Shown one piece after another: positions 25,901 through 40,900 of a DNA stretch of 64,000 bases. How positions within the stretch are numbered: position 1 is the first letter of the stretch; the number at the start of each line of letters is the position of its first letter. A program made the translations under genes and the position numbers. The notes under the pieces are model-generated. The model was not told the DNA's origin and ran no database searches. It worked only from the letters and a program-made list of their open reading frames with translations. The DNA comes from Acanthaster planci (lineage: Eukaryota; Echinodermata; Asteroidea; Valvatida; Acanthasteridae): contig NW_019091365.1 of assembly GCF_001949145.1 (NCBI RefSeq), positions 1,185,449 through 1,249,448 on the forward strand, written 5' to 3'.

Positions 25901-28900
25901 CGGTACCTGTAGTTTTGTGTGCCACTTTTGTATATGGCATGGTCTCCATAAAGTGGACCAAAGTGCAACTCCGGATATCATTTTTCAAAACTTCTAAAAG
26001 AGTGATTTTGATCATGTAAAATACAAATTAGCACCTTCAGATTTAAAAAAATGATTATATGGGGATAATTAGGCAGAATATACCTGACTTATGTTGGACA
26101 TTTGGTTGGCTACCAGTCAAATCAAAATCAAATGGAGTTGAATTCATTTAAAGTTTTACGTCAAAGTGTTTACACCAGAGAACTTGATTTCAAAACTCCT
26201 CTCAACAAGAAGGAGAATTCAGTATATTTTTCGACTGATGTATTTTGAAGCACCTAAGAAATAACTTTTAAAAAATATAAGCCACGAAAAAAAGAGCACA
26301 AAATTGACGGAAAATGATGAAAAACGTTTGGCTCTCTTCATTCTCTTACTGTTAATAATCACTCTCACTATACCAACATATTTGCCAGGTCTTGTACATG
26401 TATCTTTCGACCACCAAAAATTATCTTTAAGTTTAGCTGCATCCAAAATTTATAATGAGTACAATATGTTTGTTGCAAACATCATATTTGACAGAATTTT
26501 GATGAAGTTCGAGAATGCCGAAAATGCTGTCACGTGTAGTGCTCGAAAATCCCATGCACGATTTTCATTTTGCCGGTTATTTTGGAGATAACTCCGCTGA
26601 AAATGAAATTAGAATTAACAACTCTGAGCATTCGATTTTCATCATGAATCGTATTTTATGTCTCGAACGTCATTTTTTTGCAAACATCATTCAGAATGAC
26701 GGATTTTCTTTTGAGTAAAATTGTTCTGAAGAGAAAAATCGCAGAGCGTCGCCATTCCGTGGAGGGGCTCATGAATATCGAATAAAAAAGAGGGCGCACT
26801 ATCTGGGTTGATGTCAAAGGTCAAACAGGCCACGATGCAGCAAAATGTTTCTCTAACGTCACCGCGAGAGATTGATGGAAGTCACAAAATCGCCACGATT
26901 GGTAATTTAGACTGCGGTTTTCAGTCAGAAAATGTGATCAGTCCAGTTGTAAAAGGATGATGGTTTGGTGGTGCTTTTTTGCAAACAGATACCAGAGAGA
27001 CCAACAAACACTGACAGGCATGCAGACAGACTACAAACCAATGCCCAACACCTACCGGTATGGTACATGTAAAAGGTAACAAATGACGAGAAACGTACAT
27101 GTACCCGTATAAACCAGGATAAATGTGGACAATACTGTACATGTACGGTACATGTACCGATATGTCCTGCACTTGTAATGCGTCAAACACAACAGTATGA
27201 TACTAAATTACAATTGCTTGCAAAGATAAAAGACACATGCTTTGTACCCTGGGGTACATGTACATTGCTCCTCAAAATGAAACTTGTACAGTACCAGTAC
27301 TTGTGTCCGAGGCTGCTTGTTACCGTACCAGGCAGTTGGTAGAATGGCTTGATGATCCGAGTGTGAAAGTGCATGAGAAAAATTACATTATGTACCCCTG
27401 AGCTGTCTGCTTCTTTCTGCTACCAACACTGCTGTGGTGAGACTGTGTCTACTTGAACAGTTGCACCATGCAAGACTGAACCACTGCCACCTCCTGTTCA
27501 TATCTGGCAACACAGCATAAACCAGACACATACCAGTATGCATGGCCCCATATGCCGACCAAGCAAAAGTAGTTTGGCTGAGACATTTCTTGGAGGTTAC
27601 AATTTTAATGTTGGCAGCTGTTAGACATCGTAGACCCAATCTCCCCCATGCTGTTCCTTGCCTGTTGCAAGGTTAATTTTCCAGTGGGGGAGGTGCTTTT
27701 TCCTGAAAGTTGTTGACTCTACATTTATATCTACGCTTGACCTTGATCTTTTGGACAGCAATCTAAAACATGCTGTATGTATATGTAGGTGTATTGTTCC
27801 AGGGCCACTTGGTACACATACTTGTACCTGTACATGTAGGTGAGAGTGCTTCCGGTTATTGGTATTTTTTTGGATTCGACCATATTTTTGACAAGACACA
27901 TAAATGTACTGTACACGTGTAGAATTGACTGGAGTTTTCTAAAGTGAACAGCACCCTCAACGTACATGTACATGTACCTGGTACATGTATGTGTAGTGCA
28001 TGTACTGTACATGTAAAACATGGGAGCAGATTTGCAAAAAAAAGTGAAATTTGTCCTCAAGTACCATTTCTGCACTGTTCATTGAACCGGTACATGTTCA
28101 AATACTGACCGGCAGATGAACATAAATTAAATATCAGTTGAATGGAGAATGGAAAAGCTGGATATGAAAATTAAGCTTTTCCCTTCATCATTTGGTTTGA
28201 CTTGTATTTTTCAGAATTGGATTCATACATTTTGTATATCAGTTTCCTTGCTCTAGCAGAACTTTATGTTCAGTATAAGGAGGACAGGAAAGACATTTGA
28301 TTTGTTTTTCTGACCTTGATGAATCTGTTCATCTTCATACAAAGTACCAGTACTTATACATGTACATGTATGTGATCTTGTTTTCACAGCTTGTTTTTCA
28401 CCAGCAGTGAAGTCAGAATGTAGTACATGTACATGTACGTACATGTATCGGTGTGCGGATAACAATTGCAAAGTAAAAAAGTAAAGTGGCTTTGTAATGA
28501 AGCTTGTTATTCAAGCTGCCATTTTATTACACTGTACCCCCGGTACATCCTGTCCACTGTCCAACATGCTCAGATCTGTACAAAGGCAAATAGTTTCTCT
28601 GAAGACTGGGATTACAAAGTGACATCTCGTGCATTCCTGTATCTACAAGTACATGTATGTACATGTACAATGTACCGGTACATGTAGGAAATTGATATCT
28701 ACCAGTAAACATTGCAAATCAAAGACTGTTTCAAAGAATTAAAGAAAGGTGTTCTTGCTCAGAGAACTGATTCCAAAACAGCAATGTAGAAAAGCTTGAA
28801 AAAAAGGCAAGTGCCCTGAAGTTGTCAGTAACAACTGAATACTACCGGTATTTCATCACTGGCTGATGAGGTAGCAGCTGGTGAAACTCAAGGATTCATT

Positions 28901-31900
28901 GACAAGAGTTGAACCCTCTTCAAGACATGAGCAATGAAGAATACCAGATTGTAAAATTCTTTACATTATGCACAGATTTGGGCATGGCTGACAAGGGTGA
29001 AAGACGGATAGCCATTGCTGCAAAACCACTTAGAGCAGAATTTTCAGACATCTTCCTGGTGGGACCTTCTTTCACAAGGTCACCCATTACCCTTCGGTAA
29101 TCAGGCTACCACTGGCAACGCACATTCGGCAAAGTCATTCACTCAGTCTCTACAAGAATTTGAGTTTGCTATAAAGTAGAAGAAAATCATGTCCACATGT
29201 CACCAGACACAAAGGGTATTTCACTTTTCCTAATACAAAGCCCCATACGGTTTGCATCTGAACAGCCGAGTGTACTGGTGTACTCAGGGATGTTGTACAT
29301 GTATTTCATTTGTACATGTAGCACCATTTGAAAAGTTACCGAGACTACTGCACCGATACATTCATCAGGTACGTTAAATACAAACTAAATTACAAAGTGT
29401 TCATAACTACCGCTATGCCAAAAGATGTACTGTCTATGTAGGCTGTAGTCCAACCCATACGTGAAAGTACAACACCACCTCCATGATGAGTTCATCTGTT
29501 CACTAAAGAAAAATTCTTCCTGTCCCCTTGTATAAATGTTCATGCCATGAATAGAAGGTGTCCCTGGAGAGACACCAGCCCTTGTTTTGCCAGCTCCCCA
29601 CTTGTTGCACTGTGCACTTGTTGACCCTGTCACTTGGCCTGCAGGGGTTATCAGAGGAGTCTTGCTTCTCAGTAGGCCTAAGTCTAGCCACAAAGGTCAC
29701 TGCTCATTGGCTTTCTCCCTCTCTCTCTTTAAACAACAAGTCTCACTGTCATCGGTATTTTTGGATTGGTGGAACTATTCAGGAGAGTGTTGTTCAAGGC
29801 ACTGTGTTAGAGGCAAGCTGTGTCTCCACCCACATACCTCTGACACCATCTGTGGAAGTTGTTGGCGGTGTTGTGCGGGAGGAGGAAACTGTGTATTTTG
29901 TTAGCATGTCCATGTACATGTATCACATACCGTGCAGTGTACAACACACAAATGCAAGGGAATGCACTCCAATGTCCCTGAAAGCGCTGTTGGTGGGAGA
30001 CCGTCAATATAAGCAAACCGTCACCGGTGAGTTGTTGTGAGTGGGGCAGTCGGAACACTTCTCAACATGTCATTGCCATCCTCGATTGTGGAAGAGAAGA
30101 AAGGGAACAGGGTGTCCTTCCTAGATGCTGAACGGGAAGGCACCAGGAGTAGTAATGCCTGGGGATCAAAGGGTGAGGAAAGTGGAAGTCGGGACTCGGG
30201 CGAAGAGGAGAGGTCAGTCCAGCTGGAGGAGGATTTAGAAGGGTCAGAAGAAAACTTGTTGGAGCAGAATACAAGGTATTGGTACATGTAAATACATGGG
30301 GTATCTAATCTACAGTAGTATCAGCCTGTTGCATCATGTTTGCCAATATTCATCTGATGATTACTCATGTACATGTATGCATGTATGTAAGTGGGATCTT
30401 CCAAACCATTTTGATTTAGCTGTCTACGTGTGTGTCTACGTCTGTGGATTTACATACATGTACATGTATATACATGAACATGTACAGTACATGTACCGGG
30501 TACATATTGTGTCACTCACTGGGCATGCTGGGAGTGATGCTCAGTGTCATAATGCATTCTAGGCATTGTTCAAATTCTGTTAGGACTGGTTAGGGGTACT
30601 GGTACATGTGGAATTTTCTGTATTTTAATTCGGCATTTTTGATGCTATTTTGAACAGTGAGACAGTGAGTCTGCTGGAGGTACGGTAGGGTCCGTCGATG
30701 TACATGTACACGTACTGTACACATACATGTACTGGTGTCAGTACTAGTAGTTGATTATTCGATCACTTAAAAAAAATATTACCAATACCCAATTTGAATC
30801 ATATTGAAATCAAGTCTGATCATCAACGAAATGAATTTCCAGATGGAGTTAACATACCGGTAGATGTTACTAGTTCGTTGATTTGGCATTGAAATTATAA
30901 GCGTAGTATACATGTACATGTAGCTGGATGAAAGCAGTGTACTCTTTTTTTGTTTTGGGTTTTTTTTTTGTCTGTTTGACAGTGTTCCTATTTCTAATCT
31001 TACATGTAGGACCAGTGTCTGATCTGTGTCCTCACTGTGCTCGGGAAGTCTAGGCCTTGCCAGGCAAGACTGTTGAAATGGGCACACGTTTCTTCCTTTT
31101 GTGGATTCTCATGGTGCAGTATTGAGTTGAAAGTATTATTTTTCTGATTTTTATGTTGGTGTTGCCTAAAGGTGTTTTATCATCCAATTATAACAATCAA
31201 CAAGTAAAACTGTTGTTAGAAAATTTAATTTCTTATTTGATACCACATTCATGCCCTGTCCTGCATGAACCACCATTCACTAACTGCATCCGGGTCAACG
31301 ATAGCAGTCACATTAATTTGAAAGCCAGATATCCAGTGTGGTCACATGGCCTCCACCTAGAGCGGGGTCAGCTCGTAAGTCCGACGCCTCATAGGTCCGA
31401 CGCCTCATAAGTCCAACAAATGCGTTTAAAAGTTCCAATATTTAAAAGTTCGAATATACAGTGTACTAAGTATTGGACTGACCCGAACTGGAGGGCTGAT
31501 ACCGGTAGGCATTGGTGTTTTACCCAGTCTTTGGAGTTGGAGATTCCAATCAGAAGCTTCAGTTGGTAGAAATGATGCATTCTATTTCCTACCATACTTG
31601 TATTTTTTCAGGTTTTTTAGGAGAGGGTTGCCTCGCTTTTTTTCACTTTCTTCTGCTCTTGCAACTGCTACATGTAGAACACTAAAATACATCTCCTTTT
31701 TTGTGATAAAAGCCACAAACAATTTGTTTGTGGCTTGGAATTTACCCTCATCGTCAATGCCTTGCACTGCTGCTTATGTTCACAATAACATAGTTTGTGT
31801 GCCCTTCCCCATTTTAACAAATGCTGGATCCACCACTGACTGTGCATGTGAACAACACGAAAACAACATCTGGGCCGATGGGCTTCTGGGCCGACAGGCA

Positions 31901-34900
31901 ACAAAGTATGCAGGTTATCATGAAGGATCTCAAAGCACTTGTATGCAGTATGTAAATACATGTAGCACACAGTGGTGCTCTGTGCAAACGAATGATGTGC
32001 TTGACTTGACAATGCAACGTTTAGACAAAAGACAGTCATTTTGTCCAAATGGTCTTTGCACTCTAGACTGACAATTCATCGTCCTTGATTGTCAGCATTA
32101 CATCCTATGGTGGAAGTTACAAAAATTAACCCAAACTAGCACATGCACTCAAATTTCTTTTCCAACAAGTGCATACCACTGTAAATTAAGTTTGATTTAA
32201 GGATTGAAAAACAGGTGTTTTTGGCATGCTATGCCAAGGCAGTAAGGTCATGTGTGCATTCCCGAAGGAACATGTAGTGACTGCCATTTTCCTCCAGTGC
32301 ACCCCCTCAAGTCATGCCCACATTACCCACATGTACATGTGCACGTGGGTTTTTGTTATTGCCTGAAATACCAGTAGTCAATTGTTTTTGCCTTTTTTCT
32401 AACATGCGCCCATACATGTACATTTGCAACCCTCGTACTGTCGCTTTTTGTTTGTCTAAAAGTTTTCCTTTGGTATTTGTTACCAGGAAGCAGGAGACTA
32501 TTTTCAAGTACATGTACTGTAGCTACATGTATGGGATACCACATTACACGTACCATACATGTATGCAAGTATTTAATTTATATAGAGCAAGGAAACATGG
32601 GGTATCCAAGTACTTATACATGTACATTTACGGTACATGCAGCCACAAGGATGAGTTATGGAGGATGTAGAACTTTACAAAATTGCCTGCACGGACCAAA
32701 TCATGATTTGCATGCTGTCAAAGTCTGTGCTTTACTTACTTAGAGCATTTCGTGGCACGTGGACTTCATGGATGCATGGTTTGTTAACGAGAAAGATGGC
32801 TGCTCCATGTACAGTACCATGCCAGCAGGACTGTCGTCGTATTTCTAGACAAAACTGGGCCCTCCAAATCAATCTATTTTCCGTGGAGTGTAGGCCTCGA
32901 TTTTCAGAATGGTGATGGGCTGTATGACTGGTTTGAGGGGTGAGAAACACTTTCACAAGTCATTGGTAAAGCCACTAAAATTTGAAAGAAAATTTTAAAA
33001 AATGAGGAAAAATCTCATATGTCTTGAAGACAACGAGAAACTTGTGGGTATTTTTCCCGATTGTTTGAAGTGGGAATATTTATCACTTTCGTCCACCGTG
33101 TGTAACCTTGAGGTTCATGTACTTTAGGCAGTTACCAAGCAACCCAGCTACAGTCTACAGAGAGCAGCCAGTAATCAAAGCTAATGATTTTTGTGGAAGG
33201 CTACCTCCCCTTGTGGCGCTTGAGATGATCAAAGCTACATGTATTTGCAGTTATATGTAAATTGGGAAAAACACACAAACAGCAATTGCCTAGTCATTTA
33301 ATACTTTAGGCTGTAGGATGCACCTGCCAGAAGAACTGGTCTGTGTACTCTGTTGTTTTAATCAGATCAGAATCTTCCACAATCCCCCCCTTTAGTTGAA
33401 GCATTCTACTAAACTGTATAAATGAATGTGGTACAGTGACACCAAAAAAAATGTAAATTGTCGTTCATCAAAATCAAATGTTGAAACCATGATAATAATG
33501 TTTGCAGGAGAGGCCACTTTCCACATACCTACATGTACAGTGTACTGTATGTATAGGTTAACAGTCGTCCCATTTATAAATGTTAATGGATGCGAGATGT
33601 ATGAAATACTGTGGACACGAAAGTGCTAACAAATGTGCAAGTGCTGCTATTGGTGTGGACAGGAACATACAGTGTACTATGGTGTGCAGTATGTATTATA
33701 CTCTGGTAAAATGGTACCATACCGGTACAGGTAAATAGGTATCCATACTCCTCGTAAGCCAGATCTTTGTGTATTTTGGCCTCGTGCCTCTGTTATTTCC
33801 CAGACTTTTTTTCTCAAAAGCAAAATCTTTATTTTGGAGTATACATTTTCAGTGTAAACGTACATTGTACCGGTACATGTACTGTACATGTACGATACAT
33901 GTACATGTACATACAATACAGTATTGTTTAGTTGTACATGTACATAAAGGAGTAACAACGTTGAAAATGCATTAAACTTTGTTTACTTGCATGTGAAGGA
34001 TATGTATTCATTGGTATGTACATGTATGTACTATATACTTGCATTCTTTACATTTCACAAAAAGTAAGTACAGGGCACACGGGTACATGTACAGTGCACA
34101 TGTACATTTATCCGTATGTGTACATGTACAGTAGTTGCATGCATAAAAACATATATCATGTGTAAGAACAATATTTACAGTGCAGTTTCCTGTTGGGTAC
34201 TGTATCTGTGATAAATCATTTCATTGTCTTTTGTCTCAGGGAAGCATGCATTCAGTGTAACTAATCACTAAGTCATAATTTGCCCTCACAGAAAAGTTCC
34301 GCAGATCTGGTTACTTGTACATGAATGAGTACCAAACGTTTGTAAACTCTGGATGAATTTTTTCCTTGAAATGTACAATGTGCATTTTAAATAGTGCATT
34401 TGCTGTCTTCCATTTGGTTTGTTCTTTCAACGTCACAGTCAGTTCTTTTTCCTACAAGTACATTGTACATTGTAGCTGCTTAAAGTACTATGGCTGGCAG
34501 TTGATCGGATCAGTGGACCCAATGCTGGTTCGGACCATTCATTAGGAGAGTTTTGGTGTCCGTAAACCAACGACAGATCACTGATCGTGATTTATATCCG
34601 CATGAAACAAACCAGGCCTTTAATGCTGGGAAGCAAATGTGACTTCCAAAAAGTAACTGGCCCTACCTGGTACAGCACTTGTGTCAGTTGAATAAAAAAA
34701 GGCCAACTCTGTGACGTTCAGCACCAGGTACCGGTACTGGTTGTTTTTTTACGTGTGCAGTTTTTGGCTTGTGGAGTTGAAAATGTACATGTACCTGTAT
34801 GTAATAAGTACAGTTGGTTTATCTATTCATGGAAGAAAGTGAAAAACGGTGTGTTCACGGTGCTCTATATAGTCATCACAAAGTTTGGACTGCAGCTGAC

Positions 34901-37900
34901 TTACCTGAGGGAAACAGTACAGAACTTCAGGGATTGCATGTTTCAAGCCTGCTGAGTCATTGCACTTAACACAACTGAAATTTTTCTCCAGAGAGTAAGC
35001 ATTTCTATTCCTTTTGATCATTGTAACAATTTTGTAAAAAGCCACTTGTCGAGAAATACAACGATTGTGCATTTGAAGTTGCTTATGGCATATTCTTATG
35101 CAAAGTAAATCTAGTGGTTTGCTGCAACTGAAACTTCTCATGCAAGAACACCGTGAATTTGAACAGTCGAAAGTATTAAAGGAAATTATTTACATTAGCA
35201 CAGCCAAGCACAATTAATTACAATGAAAATTAGCAAGCCAGCAAAAACATATTAATACGCAAAGAGGCAAATTATATTCGGCCGAGTATAATTACCTTAA
35301 GGAGCCAACACAACAGAGGAAGAAAATTAGGCCCCGCCCAGTCAGTGCCATGGCTAAAAGAGCACGGTCGTCAGGCCAAGCACCTCCACACTCCGCGCCA
35401 GAACAGCCCAGTTCAGACAGGTAGGTCAGTGTTTATCCCCGAGATTCGGCTTCCACATGGAGCCACGACACTCCAGGGTCCATGGTCCCTCAGCGGTGTC
35501 AGCCTTGGCCACGGTCCAGCAGTAAAGAGGCGAAAACGACAAGGAGGTGCTGACCCGACGCTGGCTATTTCGGAACGCCCATGCTAAAAGCATATAGGCA
35601 CTGACTGAGAACGAAATCGATGACTACGGAGTCTTTTATAGGTTTTTTGGAACATGCGTAAATTCCACAAGTACCTTTTCAGGGAGACACGAAAGGATTT
35701 GGATCAAGTGGGATCGTAACACGACTTCGGGACCCGATGAATTGTGAGAGGTACTTTTTAATTTCGTGATTATGGTTTTAATATGTGTAAATATTATCAC
35801 CTTTTGCCACATATAAATCTTTGTATAATAACCTCAGGTAATATCACTCCTCAGTAAATTCTATTGGCTCGGATTCTAACAGGGAGTTCATGTCCCTCAA
35901 AATTGCTAACATTCGAGACTTTAATTAATTAACTCCAATTAAGTTGAAAGGTTGACATGGTCATCATTGTTCCAGATATCAGCCATGACTTCTCTTATTA
36001 TATCAAACATTGGAAAATAATTCACTGCTGTTCACTTCAGGAAAAATGAACCCCCAAAGTTGAACATTATCTAATGGTCTGCCTTATACATGTAAGTGGA
36101 TGTTTATGAATTAATGTTTAAATTATGGTTTTGTGAGAGGTGATTGGAGAATGGGAAGTACATGTACAGTATGTTTGGGTTTTGGGTTCTTTTTGTTTTG
36201 TTGGTTTTGACCTAGAACATATGTGCATTGTACCCTTTCACCTTTAGATCAAGCTTTGTACCCTTTTTACCAGGTTATTACCCTGCTTCTCACTTGAGGT
36301 ACCTGGTAAGACAAACATACAGTAAGATGTTTTTTATTATGTTTCAGCTGCTGGAATTCACTCCTGGGAGATGTGAAATGAATGTCCGTATTAATGTTGA
36401 CAGACCTTTTTAACTAGCCTGGTCCCTGCAAGGTTCCCATTTTGGGTCCTACTGTGAAATGTATTTCCCCATCTGAGCCGTTATTGATTCGTCTTCCGTC
36501 ACTCTCATTCCCCAAGCCAGCATACTCCCGTCTGGCTGTCACTAGCTTTAATTTTGTCCATTAGAGATTGAATGGTTGGTGGAGATGTGGAACACAGTAC
36601 ACGGAAATCGGGGTACAAGTGGCATGGATTTCAGATGTTGGACGCTTTCCTACCGGCACATGTTACATGGTACATGTTACATGCACACATTCACAGCGGC
36701 CGGACATGCATGTACATGGGACATACAGTGCATGTGTACTGTACCAGTACAAAATGTACATTTCCTGTAAATGTGTTGCAGCTTTTTATTCTCTTGGCTT
36801 GACCTGGATGTGGCATTTGCGGTGTTGATTACATGTACATGTAGATTGTGTTATGAGTAGTTAAGAATTACTGCAATACATGTATAGTGCATGTACTGTA
36901 CATGTACATGTACAGTGTATGGGTACTGATACATGTACCTGTACAGTGTACATGAAAGAAACCCATGAACGTTCAGAAACTCATTCCCATCGGCGTGATT
37001 ATCTGGTGTCATAATACATGTAGATCAGACTATGTTCTTTATTACAGTTAATGTATACTCTGCCTGTTGTGATTGTTGTCATCGAGTTTGCTATAATCAT
37101 GCACTGTCACTGTTGTCAGTATTAATCATCTCACCAACATTGCCACCTTAATTATCATCGTGTTTTCAATGTTTGTACCAGTTGTAATGTAGCCACATCC
37201 CCTACTGGTATAGATGTAATCACTTTTCCTGTCAGTAGCCACACATAAATACATGTACATACACTCACCAATGGTACATGTATGTACATGTTCAGTTGTA
37301 TTAAGAAATACCCGGGGCAGAAAAATGCTTTTCCTCTCCGTCCCACAATCAAATCACAGATGACTGAATTAATTGATAATGCTTTCACTACACAAACTTC
37401 TCACATATTGGCTACAGTACGTGTACATGAGGCAGCGCTGTAATTTAGATTTTAATCGAGACTGAGAACATGAAGGTGGTTTCCAGGCGTGATAGATGGG
37501 TACATTGTAATGGGATTTGCCCAAAGCAATCATATCCACATGTTAAACGCATTTCCTACATTGCCTCCATCAGCAGTTCTTAAGTTAATCTTCTCCTCAC
37601 TCTCTTCCTCTGCCTCCTCTCTGTCATTGCCCATCTCATTTCTGTGTTCTCTCTCTCCCCCCTCCCCTCCCTTTGCAAGCCAATTATTTCCTCCGGGGTT
37701 GACTGCCATTATTTCACGACTCAGCGACTCGGGGGTTCATTGATTCATAGGGATGTATTAAAATCCTGAGCTTGGGTTTCTCTTGGGGGATGGTCCATAG
37801 AAATGTGGCGGTTAATGTGTGCAACTGTGCAGTGTTTGAGACCTCGTACACATTTATAGAAAAAAATGTTTTGTTAATGTACATGTATGTACTGGCATAC

Positions 37901-40900
37901 ATGTACCGGTATGTATAATTTGTATGATGTACAACACTCTACATGTGTCACAGTTTGTTACTGATATATACTATTTCTAGCCATCCCAGATTGAATGCAA
38001 ACTTGTGGAATTTTGCATTTAATACAGTGGCTGTATTCATAATAATCAGTATCTTTTTTCAAGGAGTGTAGAGTACATGTGTACATGTACAAATATATGT
38101 GTAAATACAATTAAATTTACACTGTACCAGGGTATTTGTATGTGTGTACATGTACCAGTATTTGTTTATCATGTATTTTGTTGTGAAATTGTGAAATGAT
38201 TTTTATGTGTATCATGTATTAAGGTCATGTACAGGTTTCTTTTCTGTTTATGCATTTGTATTGGGTTTTCTTTAAATTTCTTCAAAAACGATTTTTTTAA
38301 GAGGATTTTTTTTTACATATACTTCAGCAACAGCTCCTTGAATATTAACCATAAATTATGCAGGTATGAGATATGTCAGGATTTTTCTTGATTTCAGGAC
38401 TTTTCAAACAATGTTTTTGAAATCTCGAATATCCACAGTTTACCACTTTGTACTGTTTACATATACATGAACATGTAAAAGTTGATAAAGAACACAAGAA
38501 ATAGTACATCAAAGGGCGCCTTTGGGGCAACACAACATGTACACCAGACCCTACTCAAAACTTCTCATGACTTCTCATTGATTTTTAATTTCCCTTGAAT
38601 CTCACCCTCGATTATGAGTTACTGGGTAAGGTTTGCCTTGGGTCCCTTGAGATCAAGAAGTAAGACAGAAACATGACTGTTGATGGATCTGAAAAGTACC
38701 CGTCAACCACAAAGTTCGTACATGTGCTTGAAGTGTCTTATTGTCATAAATTTTGCAAACAATTTCCTTCCCTCTACAGTGCAGTACTAGCAAAGGTCAC
38801 AATTGCTGTGCAGTGTTGCCAGCCTTGTGCACCTAGTGTACCACCGTGGTTTTATTGATTGATAACGGGTAAGAAACCAGACAGCAGGTCATTTCAGATG
38901 CTGACAGACTGGTGGGCCTGTGGGGAGGTTATCTCTCTCTTTGTTTTTCCTTTTTTGTTCCTGTTTCATTTAGCTCAAAAAAACTTGAGATTGCTTGTGG
39001 TTTCATGTTTTGGTTTTAAGGTGCTTCAGTGGTGACATTCAAACAGACAGGAGAACTCATGGGAATGACATGACTTTGGAGGCATGTAACAGCTCCATGT
39101 TTAGTGCCTGTATGGTACATGTATGTAGCTGCAGGCTGTGGATTGTGAGATATTTTCGGTATCAGTCAGTGCAGGAGTGTTCTGTGAACTGTAGGACAGG
39201 TTATTTGTTGAGCGGCCATCCCACAGGGCAGGATGGAATCCCAACCAATTTCCATGCTCTGTGAAATGTGACACTTGGATACAGACACCAATGTGAGAGT
39301 CAGCCGTAGGGGTCCACACGAATGTGAGGGTACACGAAGAAGAACGTGCATGGAATTTATGTCTGGTGATGACGTCCATAAAATTTTGTGCCAAACAGCA
39401 GCCAGAGGTTGTAGGTCTTCCCTTTGACCAGTGCTGTTTGCTCTCCAGGTCTAAGAAAAACCCATGGGCTAAGGGAACTGGAGTACCAGTGTCAGTTCTG
39501 TTCTTTCGGATGGAGTTTTACCACTATATTCCTATTTCTTTTAATGCCCCCTTGCTTTCAACTTGTTTCTTAACAAACAAGGTTTGGAAACTACATGTAC
39601 ATGTACACTTCTTATTAAAAATATTAATGAAATGCTACATGGTGGGTAGTTATATGTATGTACCGGTAGGTCAAAAGATTCCGGTGAAATTGGCATGGAC
39701 AATCAGCTGTACATACGTGTACCATACCTCTTGAATACTGAACACCAGAGCACAGCATTAAACTGTAATATGATAAGATGGAAGTGAATTCTCCATGCTG
39801 AATTCATGACTTCCCAGAGTGGGTTTTTCTTTTTATGTGAGAATATAGAGGATATCAAATTCAGCTGTCTGTGCAGCAAATAACACTAGTCAACACTTTT
39901 ATCCCTTGCCCCTACAGATTTTCCATTCATACTCTTATTATTGCTACTCACTCAATCATAGTTACGTTAGACCCCCACATCCAATCAAGGAGAAAGGGCT
40001 AATAGGACCGACTACAGTGCTGCATTAAAGGGGCATGTCGCCTTTGATCGGGTGCTATGGAAACAGTTTTGATCAGGGGCGATGGGAAAAAGTGTTCCAG
40101 TTTGTAATTCCTTGATTTGTTGTGTGGTAGGGAGTCAGGGTTTTTTTTCCATGCACATGCAAGTACACACATGGTGCATTGTGGCATGAAATAGATATTT
40201 CAAATTTACTCAAAAAGGAGGAATTTTCAAGTGCCATTCATCGTCGCAAATTGAAATGTTTTATGTAAGGGACATACAGTCGGAATTTCAACCCAGGAAA
40301 CTGAATTTGGTTGAAATGGCAGTGATTTAAAATTTTTTCCATGTTGTGTGGGAGTTTTGTACACAAGAACAAAGGAAATACCCTACAAGTATACATGTAA
40401 GGGTGTACAAGCGCACCCACATGGACAAGTACATGTGTGCTACATGTAATTTGCATGATTCAGATACATTTGTAGGCTGTGTTTAGATTGGGCTGTTCTG
40501 TTTCTGAGTCAATACGGTACATGTAAGTTTTCACAGCAATAAAAGAGTTGAGGGGCAGAATTCACCCCTCCCCCTTTATGTTTTCTTCAGTGTCGATGCA
40601 TGCATTATTTGTTTGTGCAAAGCCTTTTGCAGTTTACAGTAATGCCTTGCTATCGATGTGACAGCAGTTTTAGGAAAATTGGACATACATGTACATGTAC
40701 ATCTCCCATTTACCAGTGCATAATGCTATGAATTAAAGATGACTAAATAAACCAAATCCTGTGTTGGATTAAATTGAAACTTCACAAATGTACATGTACC
40801 ACATACTCATAATTAAATTAATTGATCTATAAACAAGGGTCACTTTGTGCCCATATTCTATGATTGTATTGGAGTGCAAAATGCATGAATTGTCTTTTTT

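Noticed and set aside
31598-32071. 157-codon plus-strand frame
   Set aside because: No recognised domain, overlaps an opposite 126-codon frame and crosses a repeat fragment (GGATCC-bearing). Composition is not protein-like.
14800-34000. Many 60-160 codon open frames across the iRhom 5' introns
   Set aside because: They are rich in Tyr/Met/Val/His/Cys from TACATG repeats read in frame, occur on both strands, have no family resemblance and mostly lack splice or Kozak support.
35345-35587. 80-codon frame overlapping exon C
   Set aside because: It is in a different frame from the well-placed ATG at 35350, has no homology and runs through the GTAGGT donor.
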